Below are positions 41,364 to 50,453 of a DNA stretch of 57,976 nt, piece by piece (position 1 is the first letter of the stretch; every line of letters begins with the position of its first letter). A program made the position numbers and the translations under genes. The stretch is taken from the NCBI GenBank assembly GCA_020248405.1, contig JADCHQ010000020.1, positions 1 through 57,976 on the forward strand, given 5' to 3'. The notes beneath the pieces were generated by a model. It had not been told where the DNA came from. It worked only from the letters and a program-made list of their open reading frames with translations, and did not search any database. Source of the DNA: Rhodocyclaceae bacterium. GTDB lineage: Bacteria; Pseudomonadota; Gammaproteobacteria; Burkholderiales; Ga0077523.

Positions 41364-41705
41364 TCAGCGGGGGGATGTGCCGTCCCTGCTGCGCCCTGGC
41401 GAACGCCGCTGGGGATGATTCGCGCGGCACGACACCTGCTGGCGCAGGCGCTCGTAGAGCAGTGGACGGTGCGCCTTAAGCATGAGAATCAGTTCCACGT
41501 CATCTCGGCTGAGGCGGTGGATGTCGATGCCTTCTACGTGGACCACACGCAGCAGCGTCTGCACCGGCTTGGGCATGGTGCGGCCGCTTTCGTACCGCGA
41601 CCCGCCGCTTTGGGTAACACCGATCATTCCCCAAAACTGCTGCTGATTGAGGCCCAGCTTGTGGCGCAGGTGCCGGGGATTGGAGACCTTCCGGGATGAT
41701 TTCAT
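41364..41705 (-). CDS. XRE-family helix-turn-helix regulator
   Basis: 113 residues from MKSSRKVSNPRHLRHKLGLN. Residues 12-60 form a Cro/C1-like helix-turn-helix (LGLNQQQFWGMIGVTQSGGS, then RYESGRTMPKPVQTLL). The C-terminal tail is basic and likely disordered. It could bind DNA as a local repressor; the target is unknown. It lies about 230 bases from the alcohol oxidation genes and on the same strand, but no operator was identified. Confidence 0.75.
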   Translation of the reverse strand: MKSSRKVSNPRHLRHKLGLNQQQFWGMIGVTQSGGSRYESGRTMPKPVQTLLRVVHVEGIDIHRLSRDDVELILMLKAHRPLLYERLRQQVSCRANHPQRRSPGRSRDGTSPR

Positions 41706-41815
41706 GACGGCCTGCCCGATTGGCGGACCGAATGTCCGCTCACCGTCGTTTGTCTCGATGCATCCCCACAAGTTCCGGCAGGCGGGATTGGCACCTGCCC
41801 CAGCTCGAAAAGCCC

Positions 41816-42589
41816 TCAGGGGCGACGCCAGGCGATGCCGTAGCGCCCGTAGATGCCTTCGATGGTGCCGTCGTTCATGAGGCGCTGCAGCGCCTCGTTG
41901 ACGGCGTCCACCATGGGTTGGTCAGCACGGCGCAGGCCCACGGCCAGCGTCCACGACATGTCTTCCTCGCCATCGTAGGCGTGGATGAAGCGGATGCGGC
42001 TGGAGGGGTTGAGCTTGAGGTACCACTGGATCTTGTTGAGCGAGATGGCGCCGCCGGCGATCTCGTTCTTCTCCAGGTCCTCGATCATGTCGTCCTCGAA
42101 GGCGTAGGGCGAGGTGAGCCAGCCGCGCTTCTGCAGAATGACGCTTGGCATGGAGTTCACCATGGTGCCGATCTTGCGGCCGGGCACGACGGTGCGGAAA
42201 TCGCGCAGCTCGTCGTGCCCCGGGCCGATGGCCAGGGCCACTCCGCCCCGGGCGTAGGGGCGCGAGAGCTGCACCTTGGATTCGTCGTCGTAACCCTGGA
42301 CGATGAAATCCATCTTGGCGTCGCAGTCCACCAGCCGGGCCCGGTAACTGGGGATGATCCACTTGGCCTCGAAGCCCAGGCCCAGGGCCTTGGCAAGAGC
42401 TTCGCCCAGCTCCACCTGGAAGCCGCGCACGGGCCCCTTGTCCTTGGCGAAGGGCAGGGCATCGGGGTGGGCGCAGATGGAGAACGTACCCAGTGCGCGT
42501 GCTTCGGCAAGGGTGCGCGACTGGGCAAGGGAGGGCAGCAGCAGCACCAGCGCGGCCAGCATCCCACAGGTGAACCGTAGCGGGCTCAT
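41816..42589 (-). CDS. MoxJ/XoxJ-like periplasmic substrate-binding protein
   Basis: 257 residues. A signal peptide (MSPLRFTCGMLAALVLLLPS) is followed by an extracellular solute-binding family 3 fold: GTFSICAHPDALPFAKDKG, VELGEALAKALGLG, DDMIEDLEKNEIAGGAIS. Directly after a cytochrome c and a PQQ dehydrogenase, this type is the MoxJ/XoxJ protein thought to help assemble or activate the dehydrogenase. It overlaps the cytochrome gene by 4 bases. Confidence 0.82.
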   Translation of the reverse strand: MSPLRFTCGMLAALVLLLPSLAQSRTLAEARALGTFSICAHPDALPFAKDKGPVRGFQVELGEALAKALGLGFEAKWIIPSYRARLVDCDAKMDFIVQGYDDESKVQLSRPYARGGVALAIGPGHDELRDFRTVVPGRKIGTMVNSMPSVILQKRGWLTSPYAFEDDMIEDLEKNEIAGGAISLNKIQWYLKLNPSSRIRFIHAYDGEEDMSWTLAVGLRRADQPMVDAVNEALQRLMNDGTIEGIYGRYGIAWRRP

Positions 42590-42939
42590 GGGTTTTCGTT
42601 GGGCTTGAGTTTGCGGATGAAGACGACGATTTCACGGATCTGGTCGTCGGTGAAGGCTCCGCCGAAGGCCGCCATGCGGCCGGGCTTGCCGTTCCTGATG
42701 CGGTTGAACAGGTAATCGTCGGAGTTGGGGTTGTCCATCAGTTGGGGCCCCTTGCCCTGCTTGCGGCCGTAGTCTTCGTGGCAGAAACCGCAGATGTTGC
42801 GAAATGCGTTCTTTACGTCGAAGGCGGGCGCGGCGGGGGCTGGTGCCTCGTCGGCGGCGCGCGCGGTGGCCATGGCGCAGCAAAGCGTTGCGGCAGCCAG
42901 GGCGAAGGAAACGGGTCGTGAAGTGCGCATAGGGGTCAT
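42586..42939 (-). CDS. Periplasmic c-type cytochrome, likely electron acceptor of the PQQ dehydrogenase
   Basis: 117 residues from MTPMRTSRPVSFALAAATLC. A signal peptide ends near ARAAD. The single heme motif is CGFCH (NICGFCHEDYGR), and RMAAFGGAFTD supplies a likely Met axial ligand. It is the XoxG/CytcL-type partner that would take electrons from PQQ. It overlaps the MoxJ-like gene, and a terminator lies between it and the dehydrogenase gene upstream. Confidence 0.85.
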   Translation of the reverse strand: MTPMRTSRPVSFALAAATLCCAMATARAADEAPAPAAPAFDVKNAFRNICGFCHEDYGRKQGKGPQLMDNPNSDDYLFNRIRNGKPGRMAAFGGAFTDDQIREIVVFIRKLKPNENP

Positions 42940-43008
42940 GGCGGTGTTCTCGGCATCACTCGGGAGTTGGGCGTTCAAACGCGCGAGCGGCCGGTTGGGT
43001 GACAACAA

Positions 43009-43039
43009 GAAAAAAGGCGGGGACCGCAGTCCCCGCCTT
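43009..43039 (-). terminator. Intrinsic terminator between PQQ dehydrogenase and cytochrome c
   Basis: On the minus strand AAGGCGGGGAC pairs with GTCCCCGCCTT (loop TGCG) and is followed by TTTTTT. It would end most dehydrogenase transcripts and lower expression of the downstream cytochrome and MoxJ-like genes. Confidence 0.9.
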
Positions 43040-43068
43040 GCGTGGAGCCGATGCTCCAGTGACCGCGA

Positions 43069-44781
43069 TTACTTCAGCGCGAACACCTTCAGCACGCCGG
43101 CGTCCTTGGGCATGCTCACCCAGGGTTCGCCCCACAGTTCGCCGTAGGCATCGCCCACCAGCGAGCCGAAGCCCGTTACGGTGGCCACGTACTGCTTGCC
43201 CTTGGCCATGTAGGTGATGGTGCCGCCGTTGTGGCCTTGGCCGTTGTTATGGCGCCACAGCACCTTGCCGGTGGCGGCATCCACGGCGCTGAACCAGCCG
43301 TCGGCCTCGGGGATGAAGAGCAGGTTGCCGCCCGTGGCCATGAGGCCGCCGTGCGGGGGAACCTTGAACTTCATTTCCCACTTCACCTTGCCGCTGACGG
43401 GGTCGCGAGCGCGGATGTGACCGCGGGCCGGACCGTCCTTGGGCGGCTGGAAGGTGAAGTTGGCGCCGATGTTGAGCTGGGCCATGGGCTCGAGGATCGG
43501 GGTGGTCTTCACCACTTCCAGGTCCATGCACCACTCGAAGCCCACCTTGTACAGCAGGCCGGTCTTGGGCGAATAGGCGCCCGAGTTCCAGCTGTAGCCG
43601 CCGGCGATGGCCGGGCAGAGGTTGCCGTGCTTGCCTTCCTTCATGTCGCGGCGACCCACCAGCGTGCCGTCGGGCTTGATGTCCTGCACGAAGTTGATGT
43701 TGTCCACGCCCTTGTAGACGTTGACCGGCTTGCCCGTGCGATCGAACACGAACACAAAGCCCGCCTTGGTCGGGTGAACCACGTACTTCTTGCCGCCCTG
43801 CTCGATGAGCATAAGCTCGCCGGAGGCCGGATCGTAGTCCCACGCGTCGTGGGGCAGGACCTGGTGGTAGCCCTTCAGCTCGCCCGTGTCGGGGTTGAGC
43901 AGGATCACCGAGGAGGTGTAGAGGTTGATGCCGGGGCGCGGGCCCTTGGTCATCCACTCGTCACCAGCCCAGTCGTACAGGGGAGCCGGGTTGCCGGTGC
44001 CCCACCACACGGTGTCGGTGTCGGCATCGTAGGAGCCGGGCATCCAGCCGCCGCCGCCGCCGGTCTTCCAGGAGTCGCCGCCCCAGGTGTCGCGACGGTC
44101 GGAGGCGGTGCCTTCGTTGCCGCCCACCACGAAGAACTTCCAGGCTTCCTTGCCCGACTTGGCGTCAACACCGAAGATCGGACCGCGCCACGGCCACTCG
44201 CCACCCTGCGAGCCGATGATGATCTTGTCCTTCACCAGCAGCGGGGCGCCGGTGAAGCCCACCGTGAGCTTCTCGGAGTTGACCAGCTTGGTTTCCCAGT
44301 TGAGCTTGCCGGTCTTGGCGTCGATGGCCACCAGCTTGCCGTCCAGGGTGCCCATATAGACGTTGCCGAAGCCCACGGCGATGCCGCGGTTGTAGGGCGA
44401 GTGCGTCTGCTTGGCCACCAAGTCTTCGTTGAGCTTCTGCTTGTACGTCCAGAGCATCTGGCCGGTGGCACCGTCCAGGGCATAGACCTGATTGTAGGGG
44501 CTGGAGTAGTACAGCACGCCGTCCACTGCCAGGGGGAAGCCCTGCAGGCCGCGGGTGGCGCGGGAAGCCACGTGCGACCAAGCCTCCGTGAGCTTGCCCA
44601 CGTTGCCGGCGTTGATCTGGTTGAGGTCGCTGTAGTGCCACGACTTGTAGTCGCCGTGGTAGCTGGGCCAGTCATTGGCCGAACGCTTCAGGATGCCTTC
44701 GTTGGCTTGCGCACCGAACGCGAGTCCGGCGAGCACTGCCACGCTGGCGGTCGTGATCGCCTTGCGGGAATGCCGTTTCAT
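43069..44781 (-). CDS. PQQ-dependent methanol/ethanol-type alcohol dehydrogenase, XoxF/ExaA-like
   Basis: 570 residues from MKRHSRKAITTASVAVLAGL, a signal peptide ending near AQAN. The beta-propeller repeats (LDGATGQMLW, IDAKTGKLNW, VDAKSGKEAW, LNPDTGELKG) are clear. Metal and PQQ ligands are present: Glu195 (SQGGEWPWRG), Asn264 (GTGNPAP), catalytic Asp315 and Asp317 in HDAWDYDP. The Asp-x-Asp pair is the lanthanide-type signature; calcium enzymes have Ala at the second position. The adjacent Cys-Cys that caps PQQ in most relatives is replaced by Thr126-His127 (QTHSPYNRG); only two cysteines remain in the mature protein (Cys389, Cys418). GAGG lies 9 bases before the ATG. It oxidises an alcohol in the periplasm, and the real substrate is uncertain. 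Confidence 0.93.
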   Translation of the reverse strand: MKRHSRKAITTASVAVLAGLAFGAQANEGILKRSANDWPSYHGDYKSWHYSDLNQINAGNVGKLTEAWSHVASRATRGLQGFPLAVDGVLYYSSPYNQVYALDGATGQMLWTYKQKLNEDLVAKQTHSPYNRGIAVGFGNVYMGTLDGKLVAIDAKTGKLNWETKLVNSEKLTVGFTGAPLLVKDKIIIGSQGGEWPWRGPIFGVDAKSGKEAWKFFVVGGNEGTASDRRDTWGGDSWKTGGGGGWMPGSYDADTDTVWWGTGNPAPLYDWAGDEWMTKGPRPGINLYTSSVILLNPDTGELKGYHQVLPHDAWDYDPASGELMLIEQGGKKYVVHPTKAGFVFVFDRTGKPVNVYKGVDNINFVQDIKPDGTLVGRRDMKEGKHGNLCPAIAGGYSWNSGAYSPKTGLLYKVGFEWCMDLEVVKTTPILEPMAQLNIGANFTFQPPKDGPARGHIRARDPVSGKVKWEMKFKVPPHGGLMATGGNLLFIPEADGWFSAVDAATGKVLWRHNNGQGHNGGTITYMAKGKQYVATVTGFGSLVGDAYGELWGEPWVSMPKDAGVLKVFALK

Positions 44782-44892
44782 GGGTGATTTTCCTCGTCGA
44801 TGCACCGGTTGCCCGGCGCGTTATCTGAGTTATGGACGCTGGCCCCAGGGGAGGGAGCTAGCGCCTGCCACCGCGCCGGAGAGGGCGTTGCT

Positions 44893-44939
44893 CCCATCCG
44901 TTTACAGCGGCAGCGCATGAATATACGCGAACGGATGGG
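44893..44939. repeat. Inverted repeat upstream of the PQQ dehydrogenase gene
   Basis: CCCATCCGTT (44893-44902) and its exact complement AACGGATGGG (44930-44939) are separated by 27 bases, 112 bases before the dehydrogenase start. The minus strand carries TATATT between the arms, a possible -10 element. It could be an operator for a dehydrogenase regulator or a hairpin in the leader. Confidence 0.6.
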
Positions 44940-45069
44940 GTGCGGCAACGCAGCACAACCTGGAAAAACTGGTGCAGACCCAATGAGTTGTACGAGCGCC
45001 CGTTGTCCAGCCCGGGTGCAGCGCGGCGGTTTGCCGCGAAGCCGCCCGGGGCCGCATAATCCGGGCTCC

Positions 45070-45146
<77 letters not shown>

Positions 45147-45175
45147 GTTTTCAGCGGGCCCGCCGGCCCGCCGCC

Positions 45176-45252
45176 GTGCCCGTAGCTCAACTGGATAGAG
45201 CACCGGCCTTCTAAGCCGGGGGTTGCGGGTTCGATTCCTGCCGGGCACGCCA
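45176..45252 (+). tRNA. tRNA-Arg (anticodon TCT)
   Basis: The acceptor GTGCCCG pairs with CGGGCAC, followed by G and encoded CCA. The anticodon stem CCGGC/GCCGG encloses CTTCTAA, giving TCT. The T-arm GGTTCGATTCC is present. Confidence 0.97.
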
Positions 45253-45340
45253 GTCCTTGATCGACTGGGTCCTTTTCCGCCAGAATCGCGGACTTTTCCG
45301 GTCGGCGCCCCCTTTGTTGCGCAGGCCTGTCGCGTCCGAC

Positions 45341-45417
45341 GGTGGCTGTAGCTCAGCTGGTAGAGTCCCGGATTGTGATTCCGGTCGTCGTGGGTTCGAG
45401 TCCCATCAGCCACCCCA
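45341..45417 (+). tRNA. tRNA-His (anticodon GTG)
   Basis: The acceptor GTGGCTG pairs with CAGCCAC. An extra 5' G (45341) can pair with discriminator C (45414), the histidine identity element. The anticodon loop gives GTG and CCA is encoded. It ends 38 bases before the ABC-F gene, which may be cotranscribed with it. Confidence 0.97.
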
Positions 45418-45454
45418 ACCTTTACAGCTTGCCGCTCGAGGCAAGCCTCCGGGC

Positions 45455-47437
45455 GTGATCCGTATCGAATCCCTCGTCCTGTCGCGCGGCACGCGCCGTC
45501 TCCTCGATGGCGCGAGCCTTGCCGTACATGCCGGCCAGAAGGTGGGCCTGGTGGGCTCCAACGGCTGCGGAAAGTCCTCGTTGTTCGCCCTGCTGCTGGG
45601 CGAACTGCTGCCCGACGCGGGCAGCGCTGCCGTCCCGCCCGCGTGGGTGGTGGCCCACGTGGCGCAGGAAGTGCCCGTGCTGGAGCGTCCCGCGCGCGAG
45701 TTCGTGATCGACGGCGACGCGGAACTGCGCTCCATCGAGGCTGCGCTCTCGGCGGCCGAGGCCAGCGCAGACGGCCATGCCGCGGGCGAACTGCATGGGC
45801 GCCTCGCCCAGATCCACGCCCACGCCGCGCCTGCACGGGCCGCCGTGCTCATGGCCGGCCTTGGGTTTTCCGAGTCCGATGCCGCCCGCCCCGTGGGCGA
45901 GTTCTCCGGCGGCTGGCGGGTGCGGCTGCAGCTCGCGCGGGCGCTCATGGCCCGCTCCGATCTGTTGCTGCTCGATGAGCCCACCAATCACCTCGACCTG
46001 GACGCCGTGATCTGGCTGGAGCAGTGGCTCAAGTCCTATCGCGGCACGTTGCTGGCCATCTCTCACGACCGGGAGTTCCTCGACAACGTGGTGGACGCCG
46101 TCTGCCACGTGAACCAGGGCCGCTTGCGCCTGTATGCCGGCGGTTTCGGTGACTTCGAGCGCGCCCGCGCCGAGGAGATGTCCCGGCACAATGCGCTCAG
46201 GGCGCGCCAGGAGCGCGACATCGCGCGGCTCGAGGACTTCGTCAACCGCTTCCGGGCCAAGGCCACCAAGGCGCGCCAGGCGCAGAGCAGGCTCAAGGCG
46301 CTCGACCGCATTCAGTTGGTGGCGCGCGCCCAGGCCGACGTGCCGCTGGAGTTTGCCTTCGACGATCCGGGTGATGCGGCTGACCCGTTGGTGACCCTCG
46401 ACGATTGCGCGGCTGGTTACGGCGCGACGGTGGTGCTGCGCGGTATTCGGCTGGAGATCCGCCCCGGTGCCCGGGTGGGCCTGCTGGGGCGCAACGGGGC
46501 CGGCAAATCGACCCTCACGCGGCTCATTGCCGGGCGCGCGCCCCCCTCTGCCGGACAGCGCCACGAGGGACGCGGCGTGCGCATCGGCTATTTCACTCAG
46601 CACACCCTCGAGCAATTGCGTGACGAGCACAGTGCGTTGGACCACCTCGCGCGGCTGGAGCCCGCCGCGCGCGAGCAGGATCTGCGCGACTTCCTCGGGG
46701 GCTTCGGCTTTCACGGCGACGATGCCATGCGGCCCTGCGGCCCTCTTTCGGGCGGCGAGAAGGCCCGCCTGTGCCTGGCGCTGCTGTGCCGGGCGCGGCC
46801 TCACCTGCTGCTGCTGGATGAGCCCACCAACCACCTGGACATGGGCATGCGCGGCGCCCTCACCCTGGCGCTGCAGTCCTATCCCGGCGCGGTGGTGTTG
46901 GTGTCCCACGACCGCAGCCTGCTGCGGGCAGCGGTGGACGAATTCCTGCTGGTGGCCGATGGCCGGGTCGTTCCTTTCGATGGCGACCTGGACGACTACC
47001 GTGCCTGGCTGCTGGCGCGCCGTGAGGATGGGCAGTCGTCCGCTGCCGGGCCCGGGTCCGGGCCCTCGCGCCGCGACCAGCGCCGTGCGCAGGCCGAAGC
47101 GCGCAACCGCGCGGCAGGGCAGCGCCGTCCCGTGCAGGCGCGGATCGCGGTGGTGGAGCGGGAGATGGCCCGCCTGGAAGGCAGTCTGCAGACCCTTGAA
47201 ACCCGGCTGTCCGCCCCCGACATTTACGAGGTCGCGCAGCGGGATGCGCTGGCCGAGGCCCTGCGCGAGCAGGGGCGCATGGCCGGGCAGCTCGTGGCGC
47301 TGGAGGAGGAATGGCTCGCACTGCAGGAGCAGCTCGAGGCCATGGCGGCGGCCGCGCTGGCCGCCGAAGCGGCCGGAACCCCGCCGGGGTTGCCGAATCC
47401 AACCGCCGTCACTGAACCGGCATCGGAGAAGACTTGA
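45455..47437 (+). CDS. ABC-F family ATPase (YheS/Uup-like)
   Basis: 660 residues from a GTG start ([20 protein letters not shown]). Two ABC domains are visible with Walker [17 protein letters not shown] and [16 protein letters not shown], signature [15 protein letters not shown] and [14 protein letters not shown], and Walker [14 protein letters not shown] and [13 protein letters not shown]. The linker [20 protein letters not shown] is typical of ABC-F proteins that act on ribosomes. A coiled-coil-like C-terminal tail matches YheS. No membrane domain is present. Its stop overlaps the htpX ATG by one base. Confidence 0.92.
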   Translation: MIRIESLVLSRGTRRLLDGASLAVHAGQKVGLVGSNGCGKSSLFALLLGELLPDAGSAAVPPAWVVAHVAQEVPVLERPAREFVIDGDAELRSIEAALSAAEASADGHAAGELHGRLAQIHAHAAPARAAVLMAGLGFSESDAARPVGEFSGGWRVRLQLARALMARSDLLLLDEPTNHLDLDAVIWLEQWLKSYRGTLLAISHDREFLDNVVDAVCHVNQGRLRLYAGGFGDFERARAEEMSRHNALRARQERDIARLEDFVNRFRAKATKARQAQSRLKALDRIQLVARAQADVPLEFAFDDPGDAADPLVTLDDCAAGYGATVVLRGIRLEIRPGARVGLLGRNGAGKSTLTRLIAGRAPPSAGQRHEGRGVRIGYFTQHTLEQLRDEHSALDHLARLEPAAREQDLRDFLGGFGFHGDDAMRPCGPLSGGEKARLCLALLCRARPHLLLLDEPTNHLDMGMRGALTLALQSYPGAVVLVSHDRSLLRAAVDEFLLVADGRVVPFDGDLDDYRAWLLARREDGQSSAAGPGSGPSRRDQRRAQAEARNRAAGQRRPVQARIAVVEREMARLEGSLQTLETRLSAPDIYEVAQRDALAEALREQGRMAGQLVALEEEWLALQEQLEAMAAAALAAEAAGTPPGLPNPTAVTEPASEKT

Positions 47438-48339
47438 TGAAACGCATCGTGCTGTTCCTGGGCACCAACTTCGCCGTGGTGCTGCTGCTGTCCTTCACGG
47501 CCCAAGTTCTCGGCCTGAACCGCTGGCTCACGGCCAACGGGCTCAACTTCGGCGGTCTGCTGGTGTTCTGCGCGCTGTTCGGCTTTGGCGGCGCGTTCAT
47601 CTCCCTGGCCATGTCCAAGTTCATGGCCAAGCGCGCAATGGGCGTGCAGGTGATCGACAGCCCCCGCGACGCCACCGAACGCTGGCTGGTGGACACCGTG
47701 CGCCGGCAGGCGGGGCAGGCGGGTATCGAAATGCCCGAGGTGGGTGTGTTCGATTCGCCGGAGGTTAACGCCTTTGCCACGGGCATGAGCCGCAACGCCT
47801 CGCTGGTGGCGGTGAGCACGGGGCTGCTGCGCGCCATGTCCCGCACCGAGGCCGAGGCCGTGCTGGCCCACGAGGTGAGCCACGCCGCCAACGGCGACAT
47901 GGTCACCCTGGCGCTCATCCAGGGCGTGGTGAACACTTTCGTCATGTTCCTGGCACGCATCTTCGGCTACGCGGTGGACCGGGTCATCCTCAAGAATGAG
48001 CGCGGTCACGGCATCGGCTTTTTCGCCGCCACCTTCGTGGCCGAGATCGTGCTGGGCCTGCTGGCAAGCATAATCGTCATGTGGTTCAGCCGCCGGCGCG
48101 AGTTCCGTGCCGACGCGGGCGGCGCCTCCCTGGCCGGCCGCGACAACATGATTGCGGCCCTGGAACGCCTCAAGGCCACCTACGAGCAGCCCAACGCCCT
48201 GCCCGATGGCATGAAAGCCTTCGGTATCTCCAGCGGCGGCGGTCTGCTGGGCGGGCTGCTGCGCACCCACCCCTCCCTGGAAGATCGCATCGCTGCGCTG
48301 CGCGCTGCCGGCACCGCCAATCCCGGGCTGGTTCGCTGA
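47437..48339 (+). CDS. htpX: Protease HtpX
   Basis: 300 residues from [20 protein letters not shown], preceded by GGAGAAG. The zinc-protease motif HEVSH is in [16 protein letters not shown]; four hydrophobic segments include the two before it. HtpX degrades damaged inner-membrane proteins and overlaps with FtsH in quality control. The TGATG overlap with the ABC-F gene implies coupling. Confidence 0.96.
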   Translation: MKRIVLFLGTNFAVVLLLSFTAQVLGLNRWLTANGLNFGGLLVFCALFGFGGAFISLAMSKFMAKRAMGVQVIDSPRDATERWLVDTVRRQAGQAGIEMPEVGVFDSPEVNAFATGMSRNASLVAVSTGLLRAMSRTEAEAVLAHEVSHAANGDMVTLALIQGVVNTFVMFLARIFGYAVDRVILKNERGHGIGFFAATFVAEIVLGLLASIIVMWFSRRREFRADAGGASLAGRDNMIAALERLKATYEQPNALPDGMKAFGISSGGGLLGGLLRTHPSLEDRIAALRAAGTANPGLVR

Positions 48340-48356
48340 GTGATCTCGGGTTAGCG

Positions 48357-48388
48357 CCGCCCCCGCCGGTATCCACCGGCGGGGGCGG
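48357..48388. terminator. Strong GC hairpin after htpX
   Basis: A perfect 14-bp inverted repeat (CCGCCCCCGCCGGT and ACCGGCGGGGGCGG) with a 4-base loop, 18 bases past the htpX stop. No T-run follows on either strand, so it may act as an mRNA-stabilising or Rho-assisted end. Confidence 0.6.
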
Positions 48389-48463
48389 TCGTGTCCGGCG
48401 TGCGGTTGTTGCGCGGCGCGGGCGTGGCTACAGTGCCACGCTCCGGAAAGGGCCCGCCGCGCC

Positions 48464-49564
48464 ATGAACACCTCCCTCCTCGAACGTTATGTATGGCCTT
48501 CTGCCGTGGTGCTGCTGGCCATGGCGTGTGCCCTGGTCCTGAGGCCGTTCTTCTCGGCCATCCTGTGGTCGGTGATCCTGGCCCTTACCACCTGGCCGTT
48601 GTACAAGCGCCTGCGCGAGCGTTTGCGCGGGCGCGGGAATCTGGCGGCCGGGTCGATGACGTTGCTGATCGCAGTGGCACTGGTCGCGCCCATCGGCTTG
48701 GCTGCTGCCGCCATGGCCATCAACGCCGAACCTGTCATCGAGATCGTACGTGGCTGGCTCGACCGCGGGCTGCCCGACCCGCCCGAATGGCTGAGGACGG
48801 TTCCTGCCGTGGGAGCCGGGTTGCATGAACGGTGGCAGGGCGTTGCCCACGACAGGGCGGCGCTCGGCAGCTTGTTGCGTCCGTTGCTCGGCCCTTTGCG
48901 CGAGGCCGCCCTGGGGGCCGGGCGTGCTCTGGCCGAGGGCCTGTTCACGCTCGTGGTGAGCACGGTGATCTGCTTCTTTCTCTACCGCGACGGCGAGGTC
49001 GTTGCGGTGCGCTGTCGCCGGTTGGTGGAACGCTTCGCCGGTCAGGCAGCCTTGCCGCTGGTGGGGGTGGCGGAGGCGACGATTCGCGGGGTCGTGTACG
49101 GCATCATCGGCACCGCGCTGGCCCAGGGCTTCTTGCAGACCGTGGGACTGTGGGTGGCGGGCGTGCCGGGCGCCCTGCTGCTGGGCGCCATGACCGTGGT
49201 GCTGTCGCTCATCCCTGTGGGGCCACCCCTGGTCTGGGGTGGGTCTGCCCTGTGGCTGTACTTCCAGGGCGAGCCCGCCTGGGCTGTGTTCGTTTTCCTG
49301 TGGGGCGCACTGGTGGTGAGCACCGTGGACAACGTGATCAAGCCATTGCTCATCAGCCGTGGCGCGCAGTTGCCCTTCATCCTGGTTCTTCTGGGAGTCG
49401 GCGGCGGCGTGCTGGCCTTCGGATTCATTGGGGTGTTCATCGGCCCCACCTTGCTTGCAGTGGCCTACCGTTTGCTTGGCGAGTGGAGCCAAATGCGAAG
49501 AGAAGCGGGCATAAGCGTGCCCGCTGATTCAGTTCTCACCAGGAAAGATGCCGATTGTTTGTAG
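48464..49564 (+). CDS. AI-2E family transporter (PerM-like)
   Basis: 366 residues with about eight membrane segments, starting MNTSLLERYVWPSAVVLLAM. VLRPFFSAILWSVILALTTW near the start and the C-terminal NVIKPLLISRGAQLPFILVL with FGFIGVFIGPTLLAVAYRL match the family. Members are proposed exporters or antiporters; the AI-2 role is not general. It follows htpX by 124 bases and may be a separate unit. Confidence 0.88.
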   Translation: MNTSLLERYVWPSAVVLLAMACALVLRPFFSAILWSVILALTTWPLYKRLRERLRGRGNLAAGSMTLLIAVALVAPIGLAAAAMAINAEPVIEIVRGWLDRGLPDPPEWLRTVPAVGAGLHERWQGVAHDRAALGSLLRPLLGPLREAALGAGRALAEGLFTLVVSTVICFFLYRDGEVVAVRCRRLVERFAGQAALPLVGVAEATIRGVVYGIIGTALAQGFLQTVGLWVAGVPGALLLGAMTVVLSLIPVGPPLVWGGSALWLYFQGEPAWAVFVFLWGALVVSTVDNVIKPLLISRGAQLPFILVLLGVGGGVLAFGFIGVFIGPTLLAVAYRLLGEWSQMRREAGISVPADSVLTRKDADCL

Positions 49565-49745
49565 AATTTTCGGAAATTATTTATATTAAACAAACAATAA
49601 AAATCAATCTGGACTAAGATAGTTCTGGTTTAGTACTGCATTTCCCGAAGACCTTTCGCCCGTTGGCTTGTCGTCATCATGTCGTCAGGTGTCTGAAATT
49701 CGAGATGTCAACGAAACAGTGCATAGCGTGATCCGTCCCGGTTTC

Positions 49746-50453
49746 ATGACCCGGAACGTTGATCGCGGCATCACCCTCATCGAAGTGGCGCTGGTTTTGG
49801 GCGTTTCGGCCTTGATCCTCGGGCTTGTTTTGCAGGGGCAGTCGCTGATCGCCAGTTCCCGCGTGCGGTGGATCATGACCTTCGGTGAAAAGGTGCAAAC
49901 GGCCTTTTTTGCCTTCCAGGACCGCTACCGGGTCATGCCAGGGGATTACGCCAACGCCACCCAGTCCATCCGGGGCGTGTCCTTCAACGGCAACGGCAAT
50001 GGCCGTATCGAAGTCAATAGCGGTGCGACCGGCGCGCCGCTTACCCCCTTCGAGTCTCTCCTTGCCTGGAATCACCTCAGCCAGGCTGGTTTCCTGGCGG
50101 AGTCGTACACCTTCGATCCGAATCGTCCGGCGGTTGGGTTGGCGGCCAATGTCTGGGGCGGGTATGCCGACATCGCGTTCGACTCCAACTACGGCGACCC
50201 TGCCTCTGCGGGCGCCATCGTTGCCCGGCACAACCTCAAGACTGGAAACTACATCCCTGCGGTGGTGCTGCTGGAAGTGGATCGCAAACTGGATGATGGC
50301 AACGCCTTGACCGGGCGCTTCCAATTCTCGAACAAGGCCTGGGCTGGAGACGCCCCCCTTGGCCCAGGTGCAGGCAACGGCTGTGTTGCGGCCAGCGGCG
50401 AATGGGCGCTGCAGGGGTCCATCGTCAACTGCGGCGGCGCCTGGCTGCTCTAG
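49746..50453 (+). CDS. Orphan prepilin-like (type IV/type II secretion) protein
   Basis: 235 residues from MTRNVDRGITLIEVALVLGV. The prepilin peptidase site is Gly8/Ile9, with Glu at +5 and a hydrophobic helix after it. The rest resembles pseudopilin-like proteins with FFAFQDRYRVMPGDYANAT and a C-terminal pair of cysteines. GTG or TTG starts further upstream are possible, and no clear Shine-Dalgarno sequence was seen. No pilus or secretion genes lie nearby. The region before it (49565-49680) is much richer in A+T than the rest of the window. Its stop overlaps patB by 4 bases. Confidence 0.75.
   Translation: MTRNVDRGITLIEVALVLGVSALILGLVLQGQSLIASSRVRWIMTFGEKVQTAFFAFQDRYRVMPGDYANATQSIRGVSFNGNGNGRIEVNSGATGAPLTPFESLLAWNHLSQAGFLAESYTFDPNRPAVGLAANVWGGYADIAFDSNYGDPASAGAIVARHNLKTGNYIPAVVLLEVDRKLDDGNALTGRFQFSNKAWAGDAPLGPGAGNGCVAASGEWALQGSIVNCGGAWLL

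Noticed and set aside
43231..44787. 518-codon frame opposite the PQQ dehydrogenase
   Set aside because: It is an antisense shadow; the minus strand has the signal peptide, propeller repeats and ligands.
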